A stretch of DNA of 64,000 nucleotides from Bacteroides graminisolvens DSM 19988 = JCM 15093. GTDB taxonomy: Bacteria > Bacteroidota > Bacteroidia > Bacteroidales > Bacteroidaceae. The position numbers and the translations under genes were made by a program. The stretch is from NCBI RefSeq assembly GCF_000428125.1, contig NZ_KE386627.1, positions 604,438 through 668,437 of the forward strand. Direction: 5' to 3'. Of the stretch, positions 17,132-24,939 are shown piece by piece (the first letter of the stretch is position 1; every line of letters starts with the position of its first letter). The notes under the pieces were generated by a model, which worked only from the letters and a program-made list of their open reading frames with translations, searched no databases and was not told the origin of the DNA.

Positions 17132-17719
17132 ATGAAGAATAAACAAATTTCTAGCGGTTTTCTCTATATTTCCAATGAATTGTTAACTAGAATTTTCAAT
17201 TTAAGTAACCAACCGCTTACGGAACGCGAGGCGTTTATCACGATGTATCACCGAATGAATTACAAAGATGCCACCTGCATCATACGCGGAAAATCTGTTT
17301 GCTGTAAAAGGGGAGAATCGCTTATCAGCATAAGTAACTGGTCGGAGATATTCGGATGGGAGCGCACTAAAACCAGACGTTTCTTCAAGAAACTGGTTCT
17401 CGAAAATCTAATCTCCATCATCCCGCACACTAACCTGACACACATCCGCATGACGCATTACCCTAACGGACTGTACGAAGCCGATAATCAGGAGACCGAT
17501 GAGTTGTTTCAGCAGTTCTGGGACGAGTATCACGCCACCACGCAAACGCGCAAAGTCAACGTGGGCAGGGCGCGCAAGGAGTGGAACCTGCTCACACAGC
17601 ACGAAAAGAAACTGGCTGTCACCGGAATCGATAATTACTATTACTACCTCACCGATACGCGTTTCTGCAAGCAGGCGGTGAACTACCTCAAAGACAAATC
17701 TTTTTTAGACGAAGACTAA
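17132..17719 (+). CDS. phage-type replication initiator-like protein
   Basis: The 195-residue protein has an N-terminal winged-helix region (about 15-105; ISNWSEIFGWERTKTRRFFKKLVLENLISI). The C-terminal module is like those of phage replication organiser proteins (FWDEYHATTQTRKVNVGRARKEWNLL, then a Tyr-rich helix and AVNYLKDKSFLDED). Such proteins bind an origin and recruit helicase, and it directly precedes a DnaB gene here. The first two-thirds is AT-rich while the end is GC-rich, so a composition boundary lies inside the gene near 17.5 kb. The role is inferred from layout and neighbours. Confidence 0.65.
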   Translation: MKNKQISSGFLYISNELLTRIFNLSNQPLTEREAFITMYHRMNYKDATCIIRGKSVCCKRGESLISISNWSEIFGWERTKTRRFFKKLVLENLISIIPHTNLTHIRMTHYPNGLYEADNQETDELFQQFWDEYHATTQTRKVNVGRARKEWNLLTQHEKKLAVTGIDNYYYYLTDTRFCKQAVNYLKDKSFLDED

Positions 17720-17784
17720 ACAAACGGGCCATGCCCACTGACTTCCTCTGAATCAATATTCATATTTAATTTTAAATTTTTACC

Positions 17785-19149
17785 ATGAATCAACCCCAAG
17801 CAATTGACATGGAACAGGCCGTGCTGAGCGCCTGTCTCATTGAAACCACGGCCATGCCGCTGGTAAGTACCAAAATTCGCCCCGAAATGTTCTACGAGCA
17901 AAGGCACCAAAAGGTGTATGATGCCATGCTGCACATGAGCACCCAGGGCACGGGCATCGACATTCTCACCGTGAGTGAGGAGCTGCGCCGACGGGGCGAA
18001 CTGGAGCAGATCGGCGGACCGTATTTCATTACGCAGCTCAGCTCGCACGTGGCCAACTCCACGCACTTGGATTATCACCTGCAGGTGGTGCACGAAAAGT
18101 TTATCCGCAGGCAATTGATACTGGGCTTCAACAAGCTGTTTGCCTTGTCGGCCGATGAAACCATGGACCTGGAAGACACGCTGGCCGAAGGGCACAAGCT
18201 GCTCGAAAACATCGAAAAGGAGTTTGGATGCAACACCAATCTGAGGGAACTCAAGGTGCTCATGGCCGATACCATGCGTGAAGCCGAAGGGCGTATCAAC
18301 AACAATGCTGCAGGAATAACCGGGGTTTCTACCGGCTTGCACGATCTCGACAAGCTTACGGCGGGCTGGCAAAAGGGCGATCTGAACATCATTGCCGCAC
18401 GTCCTTCGGTGGGCAAAACGGCCTTCGCCATGCATCTGGCCACGGCAGCGGCAAAGGCCGGACGGCATACGGTGGTGTACAGTATCGAGATGGCGGGCGA
18501 ACGGTTGGGCGACCGACTGATCCTCTCGCAGGCCAACATTGATGCCGAGCAGTGGAAGAGCGGGCAGGTGGATGCCTGGGGGCTCAGCGAGGCTACCAAG
18601 GCGGCCAGCGAGCTGGGACAACTGCCCATGCGCATTGATGACACCGGCACGGCGGGCATGGATTACATACGGGCCAGCGCGCGCATGCTGCACAGCAAGG
18701 GCTTGTGTGATGTGGTGTTTATCGACTACTTGCAGCTCTGCGAAATGAAGCCCGATAAGCAGGCGCGCAACCGGGAGCAGGAGGTGGCTATGGCCACGCA
18801 CAAGGCCAAATTAATGGCGCGTGAGCTGAACATTCCGGTCATCTTGCTCAGTCAGCTGAACCGTGAATCGGAGAATCGTCCGGGGCGCAAACCGATGTTG
18901 TCGGATCTTCGCGAGAGTGGATCCATCGAGCAGGATGCGGATTTGGTGATCTTGCTCTATCGCCCTGCCATGGCGCAGTTGCCAACCGATAAGGAGAGCG
19001 GATATCCCACCGACGGACTGGGCATTGCTATCATTGCTAAGCATCGTAACGGGCAAACGGGCAACGTGTACTTTGGGCACAACAAGAGCATGACGCGCAT
19101 TGCCGACTATACGCCACCCGAGCCTTGGATCAGCAAGAATGCCGAGTAA
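17785..19149 (+). CDS. dnaB: DnaB-family replicative helicase (accessory copy)
   Basis: The product is 454 residues: a DnaB N-terminal domain (MEQAVLSACLIETTAMPLV), a linker helix, and a RecA-like motor with Walker A ARPSVGKTAFA, Walker B VVFIDYLQL and the conserved LSDLRESGSIEQDAD segment. It unwinds DNA at the fork. The clearly GC-rich codon use and the position behind an initiator-like gene point to a phage-derived or mobile copy, not the housekeeping dnaB. It follows the initiator by 65 bases. Confidence 0.9.
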   Translation: MNQPQAIDMEQAVLSACLIETTAMPLVSTKIRPEMFYEQRHQKVYDAMLHMSTQGTGIDILTVSEELRRRGELEQIGGPYFITQLSSHVANSTHLDYHLQVVHEKFIRRQLILGFNKLFALSADETMDLEDTLAEGHKLLENIEKEFGCNTNLRELKVLMADTMREAEGRINNNAAGITGVSTGLHDLDKLTAGWQKGDLNIIAARPSVGKTAFAMHLATAAAKAGRHTVVYSIEMAGERLGDRLILSQANIDAEQWKSGQVDAWGLSEATKAASELGQLPMRIDDTGTAGMDYIRASARMLHSKGLCDVVFIDYLQLCEMKPDKQARNREQEVAMATHKAKLMARELNIPVILLSQLNRESENRPGRKPMLSDLRESGSIEQDADLVILLYRPAMAQLPTDKESGYPTDGLGIAIIAKHRNGQTGNVYFGHNKSMTRIADYTPPEPWISKNAE

Positions 19150-19163
19150 ACCGGCACAAAAAA

Positions 19164-19185
19164 GGGGAGCCAATTACGGTTCCCC
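19164..19185 (-). terminator. terminator of the minus-strand DUF4248 gene
   Basis: On the minus strand GGGGAACC and GGCTCCCC pair around a six-base loop and are followed by TTTTTT. The 5' arm overlaps the last codons of the DUF4248 gene. The same hairpin separates it from the convergent dnaB gene. Confidence 0.75.
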
Positions 19186-19401
19186 TAAATGTTCCACAAT
19201 CAGCTCCACCTGGCGACGGGTGAAATAGTGGTCGTTTTTACCTTCTCTGCCGCTGTAAAGCGCATCATACAAGTCTTCGTTTTTGCGTATCCAGTTACGC
19301 AGTTTGCGCATGGCCGACTCCACGGGCAACCCCGGATTGTACAAATGGGCCAAGATGCCTTTGTGGTAGGCTCGCACCCTGAACGGTTCGTCTTCTTTCA
19401 T
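19174..19401 (-). CDS. DUF4248 domain protein
   Basis: A 75-residue protein containing the whole DUF4248 pattern: FRVRAYHKGILAHLYNPGLPVESAMRKLRNWI, then FTRRQVELIVEHLGEP at the C-terminus. The helical layout with a basic face resembles a small DNA-binding protein, but no activity is known. It is the only minus-strand gene inside the cassette and lies between dnaB and the HU-like gene, a placement seen in many Bacteroides loci of this kind. Confidence 0.85.
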   Translation of the reverse strand: MKEDEPFRVRAYHKGILAHLYNPGLPVESAMRKLRNWIRKNEDLYDALYSGREGKNDHYFTRRQVELIVEHLGEP

Positions 19402-19550
19402 CAGTTTATCTTATTGGTTTACTCCTGTAAATTTACATATTAACGAGCAGAAAAACAAGTTTTTCAACGAAAAACAAAGGCGTTTAATCAAATAAAAACA
19501 ATGCACGGTTTGAGTGGTAAAGTACGGTAAAAAGGCTTTTGAGCAGGTTG

Positions 19551-19558
19551 TATCTTTG
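19551..19558 (+). promoter_or_regulatory. -7 promoter element of the HU-like gene
   Basis: TATCTTTG matches the -7 consensus and lies 84 bases before the HU-like start. This leaves a leader of roughly 75 bases containing a GC-rich segment. The -33 element is not clear. Confidence 0.55.
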
Positions 19559-19642
19559 TTGTACCGGAGCGGGAAACAGGGTTGGTGAGCAGCCCTGATC
19601 CGCGTTTCGGAAAAGAGTATTAATCATTTAATTTATTACAAC

Positions 19643-20131
19643 ATGAGTGTACCTGTTACAGTAGTGGCCCGAAAAAATCCTGCCAAGCAGAACGAGCCCG
19701 AAAAGTTTTATGCCATGGCCCAGGCGGCGGGCGAAATGAATTTCCGCAGTTTGTGCAAAGATGCCTCTGAAGGCTGCACGGTGATGCGTGCCGATATCGC
19801 AGCAGTGCTCTACGCACTGATCGATAGCATGATGAAGAGTCTGGCCAAAGGGGAGATTGTGCGCTTCGGCGACTTCGGCAGCTTCCAGGTAGGGGTAAGC
19901 AGCACAGGAGTGGAAAAGAAGGATGATTTCAGTGCCAATCAGGTGAAGGGCGCACACATCATTTTCCGTCCGGGTATTGACCTCACGGAGATGATCAAGA
20001 CGCTGACCTTCAAGAAGAAGACAGTGGGCAAGGTGGTAGCCGAGAATGAAACACCGGGTGAGAACACAGGTGGCAATACCGGAGGAAACACACCAGGAAA
20101 CACGGGTGAGGAAGATGATCCTAATAGATAA
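19643..20131 (+). CDS. HU-family DNA-binding protein with a Gly/Asn/Thr tail
   Basis: The 162-residue product contains the Bacteroides HU-like fold: a helical start, then AKGEIVRFGDFGSFQVGVSSTGVE and VKGAHIIFRPGIDL, which form the DNA-bending arm region. The last 30 residues are a low-complexity tail with repeated GGNT/GNTG units ending in acidic residues, not part of a normal HU. It probably compacts or bends the cassette DNA. It lies upstream of a coiled-coil protein and an amidase, with a hairpin between. Confidence 0.85.
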   Translation: MSVPVTVVARKNPAKQNEPEKFYAMAQAAGEMNFRSLCKDASEGCTVMRADIAAVLYALIDSMMKSLAKGEIVRFGDFGSFQVGVSSTGVEKKDDFSANQVKGAHIIFRPGIDLTEMIKTLTFKKKTVGKVVAENETPGENTGGNTGGNTPGNTGEEDDPNR

Positions 20132-20143
20132 TCTGTTAACCAA

Positions 20144-20173
20144 AAGTAACGGATGTGCAAACGTCCGTTACTT
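20144..20173 (+). terminator. hairpin after the HU-like gene
   Basis: Perfect ten-base arms AAGTAACGGA and TCCGTTACTT enclose a ten-base loop. Only a short T tract follows, so it may be an attenuator or RNA-end stabiliser and not a full terminator. Confidence 0.6.
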
Positions 20174-20229
20174 AATTGTCAGTATTTAAGAATACACGAA
20201 TTTTGTTTAATCTATAAGGATAATTGAAT

Positions 20230-20502
20230 ATGAAAACCATTATTTTGAAAGTTTTGGAGTGTACCAAGGTGATTCTTCCATTTTTCGTAAAAACGAATAA
20301 AAAGGACAGCAAAGAGTTTAGCGACCTCATCAAGGGGCAGTACGAGTTTCTGGTGGCTCAGCTGGAGAAGGTGCTCAAAGATTACTTTGAGACCAGTGAA
20401 AAGGTTCGTGAGATGCACACCGAACTATTTGCCTTGAAAACGCAGCTGGCGGCAGCGCTGGCGCAGCAGTGTGCAGCCAAGGAGTGTTCATCCAGAATGT
20501 AG
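20230..20502 (+). CDS. small coiled-coil protein of the amidase cassette
   Basis: From the ATG at 20230 the product has about 90 residues; a TTG two codons earlier is less likely. An N-terminal hydrophobic stretch (TIILKVLECTKVILPFFV) may touch the membrane. It is followed by a long amphipathic helix (LVAQLEKVLKDYFETSEKVREMHTELFALKTQLAAALAQQ). No family is recognised. Six bases separate its stop from the amidase start, so the two act together, in the position where phage operons place a holin or spanin-like helper. That role is only suggested by context. Confidence 0.6.
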   Translation: MKTIILKVLECTKVILPFFVKTNKKDSKEFSDLIKGQYEFLVAQLEKVLKDYFETSEKVREMHTELFALKTQLAAALAQQCAAKECSSRM

Positions 20503-20507
20503 GCGGT

Positions 20508-20951
20508 ATGAGACACATTGACCTGATTGTGATTCACTGTTCGGCCACGCGCGAAGACCGCACCTATTCCGAGCATGATCTGGCGACGGATCACCGTCGC
20601 CGGGGCTTCAAGGGTGCGGGTTATCACTTTTACGTTCGCAAGGACGGTAAGATAGTCACCACCCGTCCACTAGAGCAGGTTGGTGCGCATGCACGAGGTT
20701 ACAACGCCAACAGCATCGGCATCTGTTACGAGGGCGGACTCGACAGCCGGGGCATGCCCAAAGATACGCGAACCTGTCATCAGAAGCATTCGCTACGGGT
20801 ATTGGTACGCACGTTGTTGATTGATTATCCCCTCAGCCGGGTATGCGGCCATCGGGATTTAAGTCCGGACCTGAACCACAACGGCGAAGTTGAACCGGAG
20901 GAGTGGGTGAAGCAGTGCCCTTGTTTTGAGGGGAGCGAGGTGATGGTTTAA
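20508..20951 (+). CDS. N-acetylmuramoyl-L-alanine amidase (T7-lysozyme type)
   Basis: The product is 147 residues from the ATG at 20508 (MRHIDLIVIHCSATRE). Zinc ligands of the amidase_2 fold are visible: H in VIHCSAT, H in CGHRDLSPD and the Cys in KQCPCF, plus the YHFYV strand. It cleaves the amide bond between MurNAc and the stem peptide. No signal peptide is present, so like phage lysins it needs a helper to reach the wall, or acts on internal fragments. It is the last gene of the cassette. Confidence 0.92.
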   Translation: MRHIDLIVIHCSATREDRTYSEHDLATDHRRRGFKGAGYHFYVRKDGKIVTTRPLEQVGAHARGYNANSIGICYEGGLDSRGMPKDTRTCHQKHSLRVLVRTLLIDYPLSRVCGHRDLSPDLNHNGEVEPEEWVKQCPCFEGSEVMV

Positions 20952-20952
20952 G

Positions 20953-21001
20953 ACAATCAAGGGAGATATGAGCATCATGCTATATCTCCCCTTTTGATTG
21001 T
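20953..21001 (+). terminator. terminator closing the cassette
   Basis: Long arms ACAATCAA-GGGAGATAT (20953-20969) and ATATCTCCC-ctt-TTGATTGT (20982-21001) form a hairpin with an asymmetric bulge directly after the amidase stop. It ends the cassette operon. Confidence 0.75.
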
Positions 21002-21015
21002 TTAAGGTTCATTAA

Positions 21016-21046
21016 TTGATCTATATCATTTTTTTTGCTATTTTTG
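21016..21046 (+). promoter_or_regulatory. promoter of the Crp/Fnr-type gene
   Basis: TTG at 21016-21018, a 20-base spacer and TATTTTTG at 21039-21046 make a good Bacteroides promoter 33 bases before the start codon. Confidence 0.65.
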
Positions 21047-21079
21047 TGCCATAACCTACTATTCAAATCATCTTAAAAA

Positions 21080-21661
21080 ATGGAATTACTCAAAGAAACC
21101 GTAGCTGCCGTTGTGAACTCCAGGTTCCCTGAAATGACTCCCGAAGGAAGAAAAATTCTTGAAAATCTGGCAGAACGCCGTGATTTGAACAAGGGCGAAA
21201 TGCTTATTCATCAGGGTCAGATAAGCAGGTACATCGTTTTTGTAGCGAAAGGCATGTTGCGACAATATTATTTTAAAAACGGGAAAGAGGTGACCGAACA
21301 TTTCTCATACGAGGGCTGCATTTTGATGTGCATTGAGAGCTTACTCAAACAGGAACCTACCCGTCTGGTTGCCGAGGCGTTGGAGCCGGCTACGGTGTAT
21401 TTGTTGCCCTACGACCGACTGCTCAAACTAAGTGAGGACATCAGGGAAATCAATATTTTCTACCGTAAAGTGCTAGAATTCTCACTTATCACATCGCAAA
21501 TCAAAGCTGATTCGTGGAGGTTTGAAACAGCTCGCGAGCGTTACAATCTGCTAATGAAAACCCATCCGGAAGTTATTAAACGGGCACCGCTATCACACAT
21601 TGCTTCGTATCTGCTCATGACTCCCGAAACATTAAGCCGCGTAAGAGCAGGCAGTTTATAA
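21080..21661 (+). CDS. Crp/Fnr-type transcription regulator
   Basis: A 193-residue protein with an N-terminal cyclic-nucleotide-binding-like beta-roll (MLIHQGQISRYIVFVAKGMLRQYYFKNGKEVTEHFSYEG) and a short C-terminal winged helix (LSHIASYLLMTPETLSRVR). No FeS cysteines of Fnr type are seen, and the cAMP-contact residues of Crp are not conserved. This is the common Bacteroidota form with unknown ligand. Its stop overlaps the convergent propeller regulator by six bases. Confidence 0.85.
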   Translation: MELLKETVAAVVNSRFPEMTPEGRKILENLAERRDLNKGEMLIHQGQISRYIVFVAKGMLRQYYFKNGKEVTEHFSYEGCILMCIESLLKQEPTRLVAEALEPATVYLLPYDRLLKLSEDIREINIFYRKVLEFSLITSQIKADSWRFETARERYNLLMKTHPEVIKRAPLSHIASYLLMTPETLSRVRAGSL

Positions 21662-24628
21662 TACCTCCCGATCCGTCTTAGGCTGGTATCTTTTAAGATA
21701 TTCTTTGGGTTGCATTCCGTAATTGTTTTTAAAGCAACGACTAAAGTATTTAGGGTCATTGAATCCTACGGCATAAGCCAAGTCAGAAATACGTATGCCG
21801 GGTTGTTCCTGCATAATTTGACAGGCAGCCTTCAGTCGTATGCTCTGAATAAACCCTGAGAGATTCATTCCGGTAAGTTCTTTAAGCCGGGTATAGAGGG
21901 TGGTTTTGCTGGTCGACATAGCCTCAACAAATTCAGACACTCCAAACGCAGAATCCGTCATGTGTTTCTTCACACAGTCAATGGCCTGTTCAAGGAAAAC
22001 TTCATCCGATCCGGGCACACGAATGCTATCAACCTCAACAATCATCTGTCTCTCCTTTTCGTTTTTATTATAGGCTTCCATTACATGTATGCGAAGCGAA
22101 TTTTTAAGCGTTATGCGACGTTTTACATCTTGCCACACATAGTAGGCGAAAAGCGTTAATAAGAACGTGTAAAGGGTGTAGGCCCACCACGTAGCCCACC
22201 AGGGCGACAATACTTTGATGTTAAGCTGCCTCACATCGCTCCAATCACCATTTTCATTGGTTGCCTTAATCAGGAACCGATAGTTGCCCGAAGGCAGGTT
22301 GTTATACTCTGCCAATCGATGGGTTCCGTCGGTGTACTTCCAATCGTCATCCATGTTTTCAAGCTTATAGGCGTATTTGTTAAGCAGCGGATTGTTGTAG
22401 GTTAGCGAAGCAAACTCAATTCTCACATCATTATATTCAAACGGAACGGTAATGCTTTCTGTAAATTCCGAACTATATGCTGATATTTTTCTCCTCTTAT
22501 CAGCAGGTAGCTGGCTCAATTTTCGCCCGCGTATGTAAATTTCTGTCAACTGAAGGTTTACATTCTGCGACACGTTCTTTAGTTCTTCGGGCACAAAACT
22601 GATGAAGCCTTTGGTGGAACCAAAATACAATTTGTGCTGAAAATGACAGGAACTATTGGGAATAAAATAATTATCTTGCAGTCCGTCACCCGTGGTAAAA
22701 ATACGTATTCGGGTTGCAGCATCGTCTCCGGGCGAGCTGACGCGCACCAATCCGCTATTCGTACCCAGCCAAAGATTACCGCTTTCATCTTCCTCGATGC
22801 TGCTGACCATATCTCCGGGAAGATTATAGGCGAGGTGCTTATCTACAAAGGTATCCGATGAAGGGTCGTACAGGCACAGTCCGGAGCCTTCCGTACCCGC
22901 CCATAATTGATTCTTTGAATCGATAAAAAGGCACAAAACATGTTTAGCCGAAAGCGTGCCACGGGCCGGATTATAGATGTGTGTCTTAGCCTGTTGCAGC
23001 GCGTGAGGGTTTGCTTCCACCCGTATAATTCCCTGGGTAGAGGTAGCCATCCACAAATTGTTCTGATGGTCTGTAATAACATCACGGATATCGGGATCTG
23101 CCACTTTATTTGTACCTATAGCAAATAAAGCAACTGACGTTCTGTATCCGTCGGGTGCCATAACCCCCAACCCTCCTTTTGTGGCAATCCAAATATTGCC
23201 CTTGTTGTCTTGATGCAAAGCCGTAAGGTGATTTACCGGCAGGAAATGGCAGTTGGTGTATCTGTAATTCTTCACATTCTTTCCTTTTTGGTACACATAC
23301 AACCCGTCACTGTAACTGGCAAAATAAATGGTGTGGCTACGCCGATCTTTCAAAATATCAAAGACGGTCGACATGGACTTTATCTGACCGAATTCTTTAA
23401 TCTGATTGTACTCCTCGTACTGATCGGTATCATGAGAATATCGCATTACACCATGATTCTCCACCCCTATCCAACAGTCATCTTGATCTACATAAAGAGA
23501 ATAGATAGACGTGGCAAACACGCGCCTGGAAGAGCTGATGGTCATATTGTTCTGGAAAAAAGGCTTGCTGGTATTGGTATGAATCACCCCTCCCCCGAGT
23601 GATCCTAGCCACATTTTGTTGTTGTTAGCGTCATACAAAACAGCATCAATCTCGGCAGCCGGCAGTTCGTGCGGACTGGCATGTACCTGATAGTTTATGA
23701 ATTTACCCGGATTTGCAGCATCAGTAATGCTTAACCCTACACTGCCGCCCACCCATAAGGTTTTCGTAAGGGGGTCTTCTGAAATGGCATATACCAAGTT
23801 ATCTGCCAAACTATTAGGGTTGCGCACATCATGGGTAAAGGTATCAAAACCGATGAGCGAACGATTGGCCGCTAAGTGCAATCGATGAAGTCCGTTGGAC
23901 CATCCCGCAACCCAGATAGTTCCCCGTGAATCTTCAAAAATATAATGTGCTGAGTTTTGCTGGTTGAGCGGAGGATAATGATACATTTTTTGAGTGGTGG
24001 GGTTCAAACGATACAACCCACTATCCCACGTACCAATCCAAACGTCACCACGAGAGTCTTTCAGCAAGGATTTAACGGTAGTGGGGTTAAAAACTCCTGC
24101 TGTATTCTTGGCTGTCAGTTCAATGAAGGCCTGCCTGCTGTATTGATAGCGGTACAAACCGTTTTCAGTACCTATCAGAGCATTATCATTATCTAGAATC
24201 AGGATGCGTGCTATGTTGTTGCTTTTGGCCTTGGGAATGATGATCTTTTCTATTGCACGCGTTTTCTTATTAAATACGTTAAAGCCATTATCCGTACCAA
24301 TCCACAGTCGGTTGAGTTTATCTTCGGTAATACACTGTATGTTATTTGAGGTCAGTAAACTGGGGTTGTGCAGGTTGGATTTTATTTCCTGTATGCCGTA
24401 GCCGTCATACCTGAACAGGCCGTATTTGGTACCAACCCACACAAATCCGTTTGAGTCTTGAAACAGAGTCTGCACATCATTATTGGGAAGTCCGTTGAGA
24501 GTGGAGTACTCTTTAAATTGCAAATGTGAAACAATACCTTTGCTTGCAAATAAAGGAGATATTATTAACAGGCAGAGAATATGAACAGATATGCACACGC
24601 GGACCGGAAATACAAAAAGTGCTTTCAT
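21656..24628 (-). CDS. membrane-spanning propeller/AraC one-component regulator
   Basis: The ATG at 24628 places a signal anchor (MKALFVFPVRVCISVHILCLL) at the N-terminus. Next come two beta-propeller domains built from repeats such as LFQDSNGFVWVGTKYGLFRYDG, a Y_Y_Y domain (near PSGNYRFLIKATNENGDW), one membrane helix (WWAYTLYTFLLTLFAYYVW) and a C-terminal AraC double HTH. This matches hybrid two-component systems of Bacteroides, but the histidine kinase and receiver domains are absent: only about 70 residues separate the membrane helix from the HTH. It probably senses a periplasmic glycan and signals straight to DNA, controlling the divergent susC/susD genes. Confidence 0.88.
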   Translation of the reverse strand: MKALFVFPVRVCISVHILCLLIISPLFASKGIVSHLQFKEYSTLNGLPNNDVQTLFQDSNGFVWVGTKYGLFRYDGYGIQEIKSNLHNPSLLTSNNIQCITEDKLNRLWIGTDNGFNVFNKKTRAIEKIIIPKAKSNNIARILILDNDNALIGTENGLYRYQYSRQAFIELTAKNTAGVFNPTTVKSLLKDSRGDVWIGTWDSGLYRLNPTTQKMYHYPPLNQQNSAHYIFEDSRGTIWVAGWSNGLHRLHLAANRSLIGFDTFTHDVRNPNSLADNLVYAISEDPLTKTLWVGGSVGLSITDAANPGKFINYQVHASPHELPAAEIDAVLYDANNNKMWLGSLGGGVIHTNTSKPFFQNNMTISSSRRVFATSIYSLYVDQDDCWIGVENHGVMRYSHDTDQYEEYNQIKEFGQIKSMSTVFDILKDRRSHTIYFASYSDGLYVYQKGKNVKNYRYTNCHFLPVNHLTALHQDNKGNIWIATKGGLGVMAPDGYRTSVALFAIGTNKVADPDIRDVITDHQNNLWMATSTQGIIRVEANPHALQQAKTHIYNPARGTLSAKHVLCLFIDSKNQLWAGTEGSGLCLYDPSSDTFVDKHLAYNLPGDMVSSIEEDESGNLWLGTNSGLVRVSSPGDDAATRIRIFTTGDGLQDNYFIPNSSCHFQHKLYFGSTKGFISFVPEELKNVSQNVNLQLTEIYIRGRKLSQLPADKRRKISAYSSEFTESITVPFEYNDVRIEFASLTYNNPLLNKYAYKLENMDDDWKYTDGTHRLAEYNNLPSGNYRFLIKATNENGDWSDVRQLNIKVLSPWWATWWAYTLYTFLLTLFAYYVWQDVKRRITLKNSLRIHVMEAYNKNEKERQMIVEVDSIRVPGSDEVFLEQAIDCVKKHMTDSAFGVSEFVEAMSTSKTTLYTRLKELTGMNLSGFIQSIRLKAACQIMQEQPGIRISDLAYAVGFNDPKYFSRCFKNNYGMQPKEYLKRYQPKTDREVL

Positions 24629-24939
24629 TGTATACGTTACGTTATTAAAACTTGGCGAAGATACAAAAAACACTTATTACGTGCCAACAATACCGCGTAC
24701 TTAAAATGAAATAAGCTCTTTGAACCAAGAAACAATACAGGTGTTTCAACCGTTTTAGAGTATATAATGAGGTGGATTTATAATCCGAATAAGGGGAAAA
24801 ACCATAATTCTACTTTATAGGATTATTTTCAGATATATTATTAATACAATAAGCCTACCTTTACTTAAAATTCAATCGGGGCAGTTACCCCATTGGTTGA
24901 AACAAGGTTATATTTTAGTTTTATCTTAAAGTTTATACA
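24629..24939. promoter_or_regulatory. divergent control region of regulator and susC
   Basis: This 311-base spacer separates the propeller regulator from susC and should carry both promoters and the regulator's binding sites. TACCTTTA at 24856-24863 is one base off the -7 consensus for susC. A hairpin CAAT-GGGG / CCCC-ATTG at 24873-24895 would then lie in the susC leader RNA. No further direct repeats are obvious. Confidence 0.45.

Noticed and set aside
17716..18801. 361-residue minus-strand frame across dnaB
   Set aside because: It is antisense to a complete DnaB with all motifs. The long open frame is a product of GC-rich codon structure.
16370..21001. Complete prophage
   Set aside because: No integrase, terminase, portal, capsid or tail genes are present, so only a phage-like cassette is claimed.
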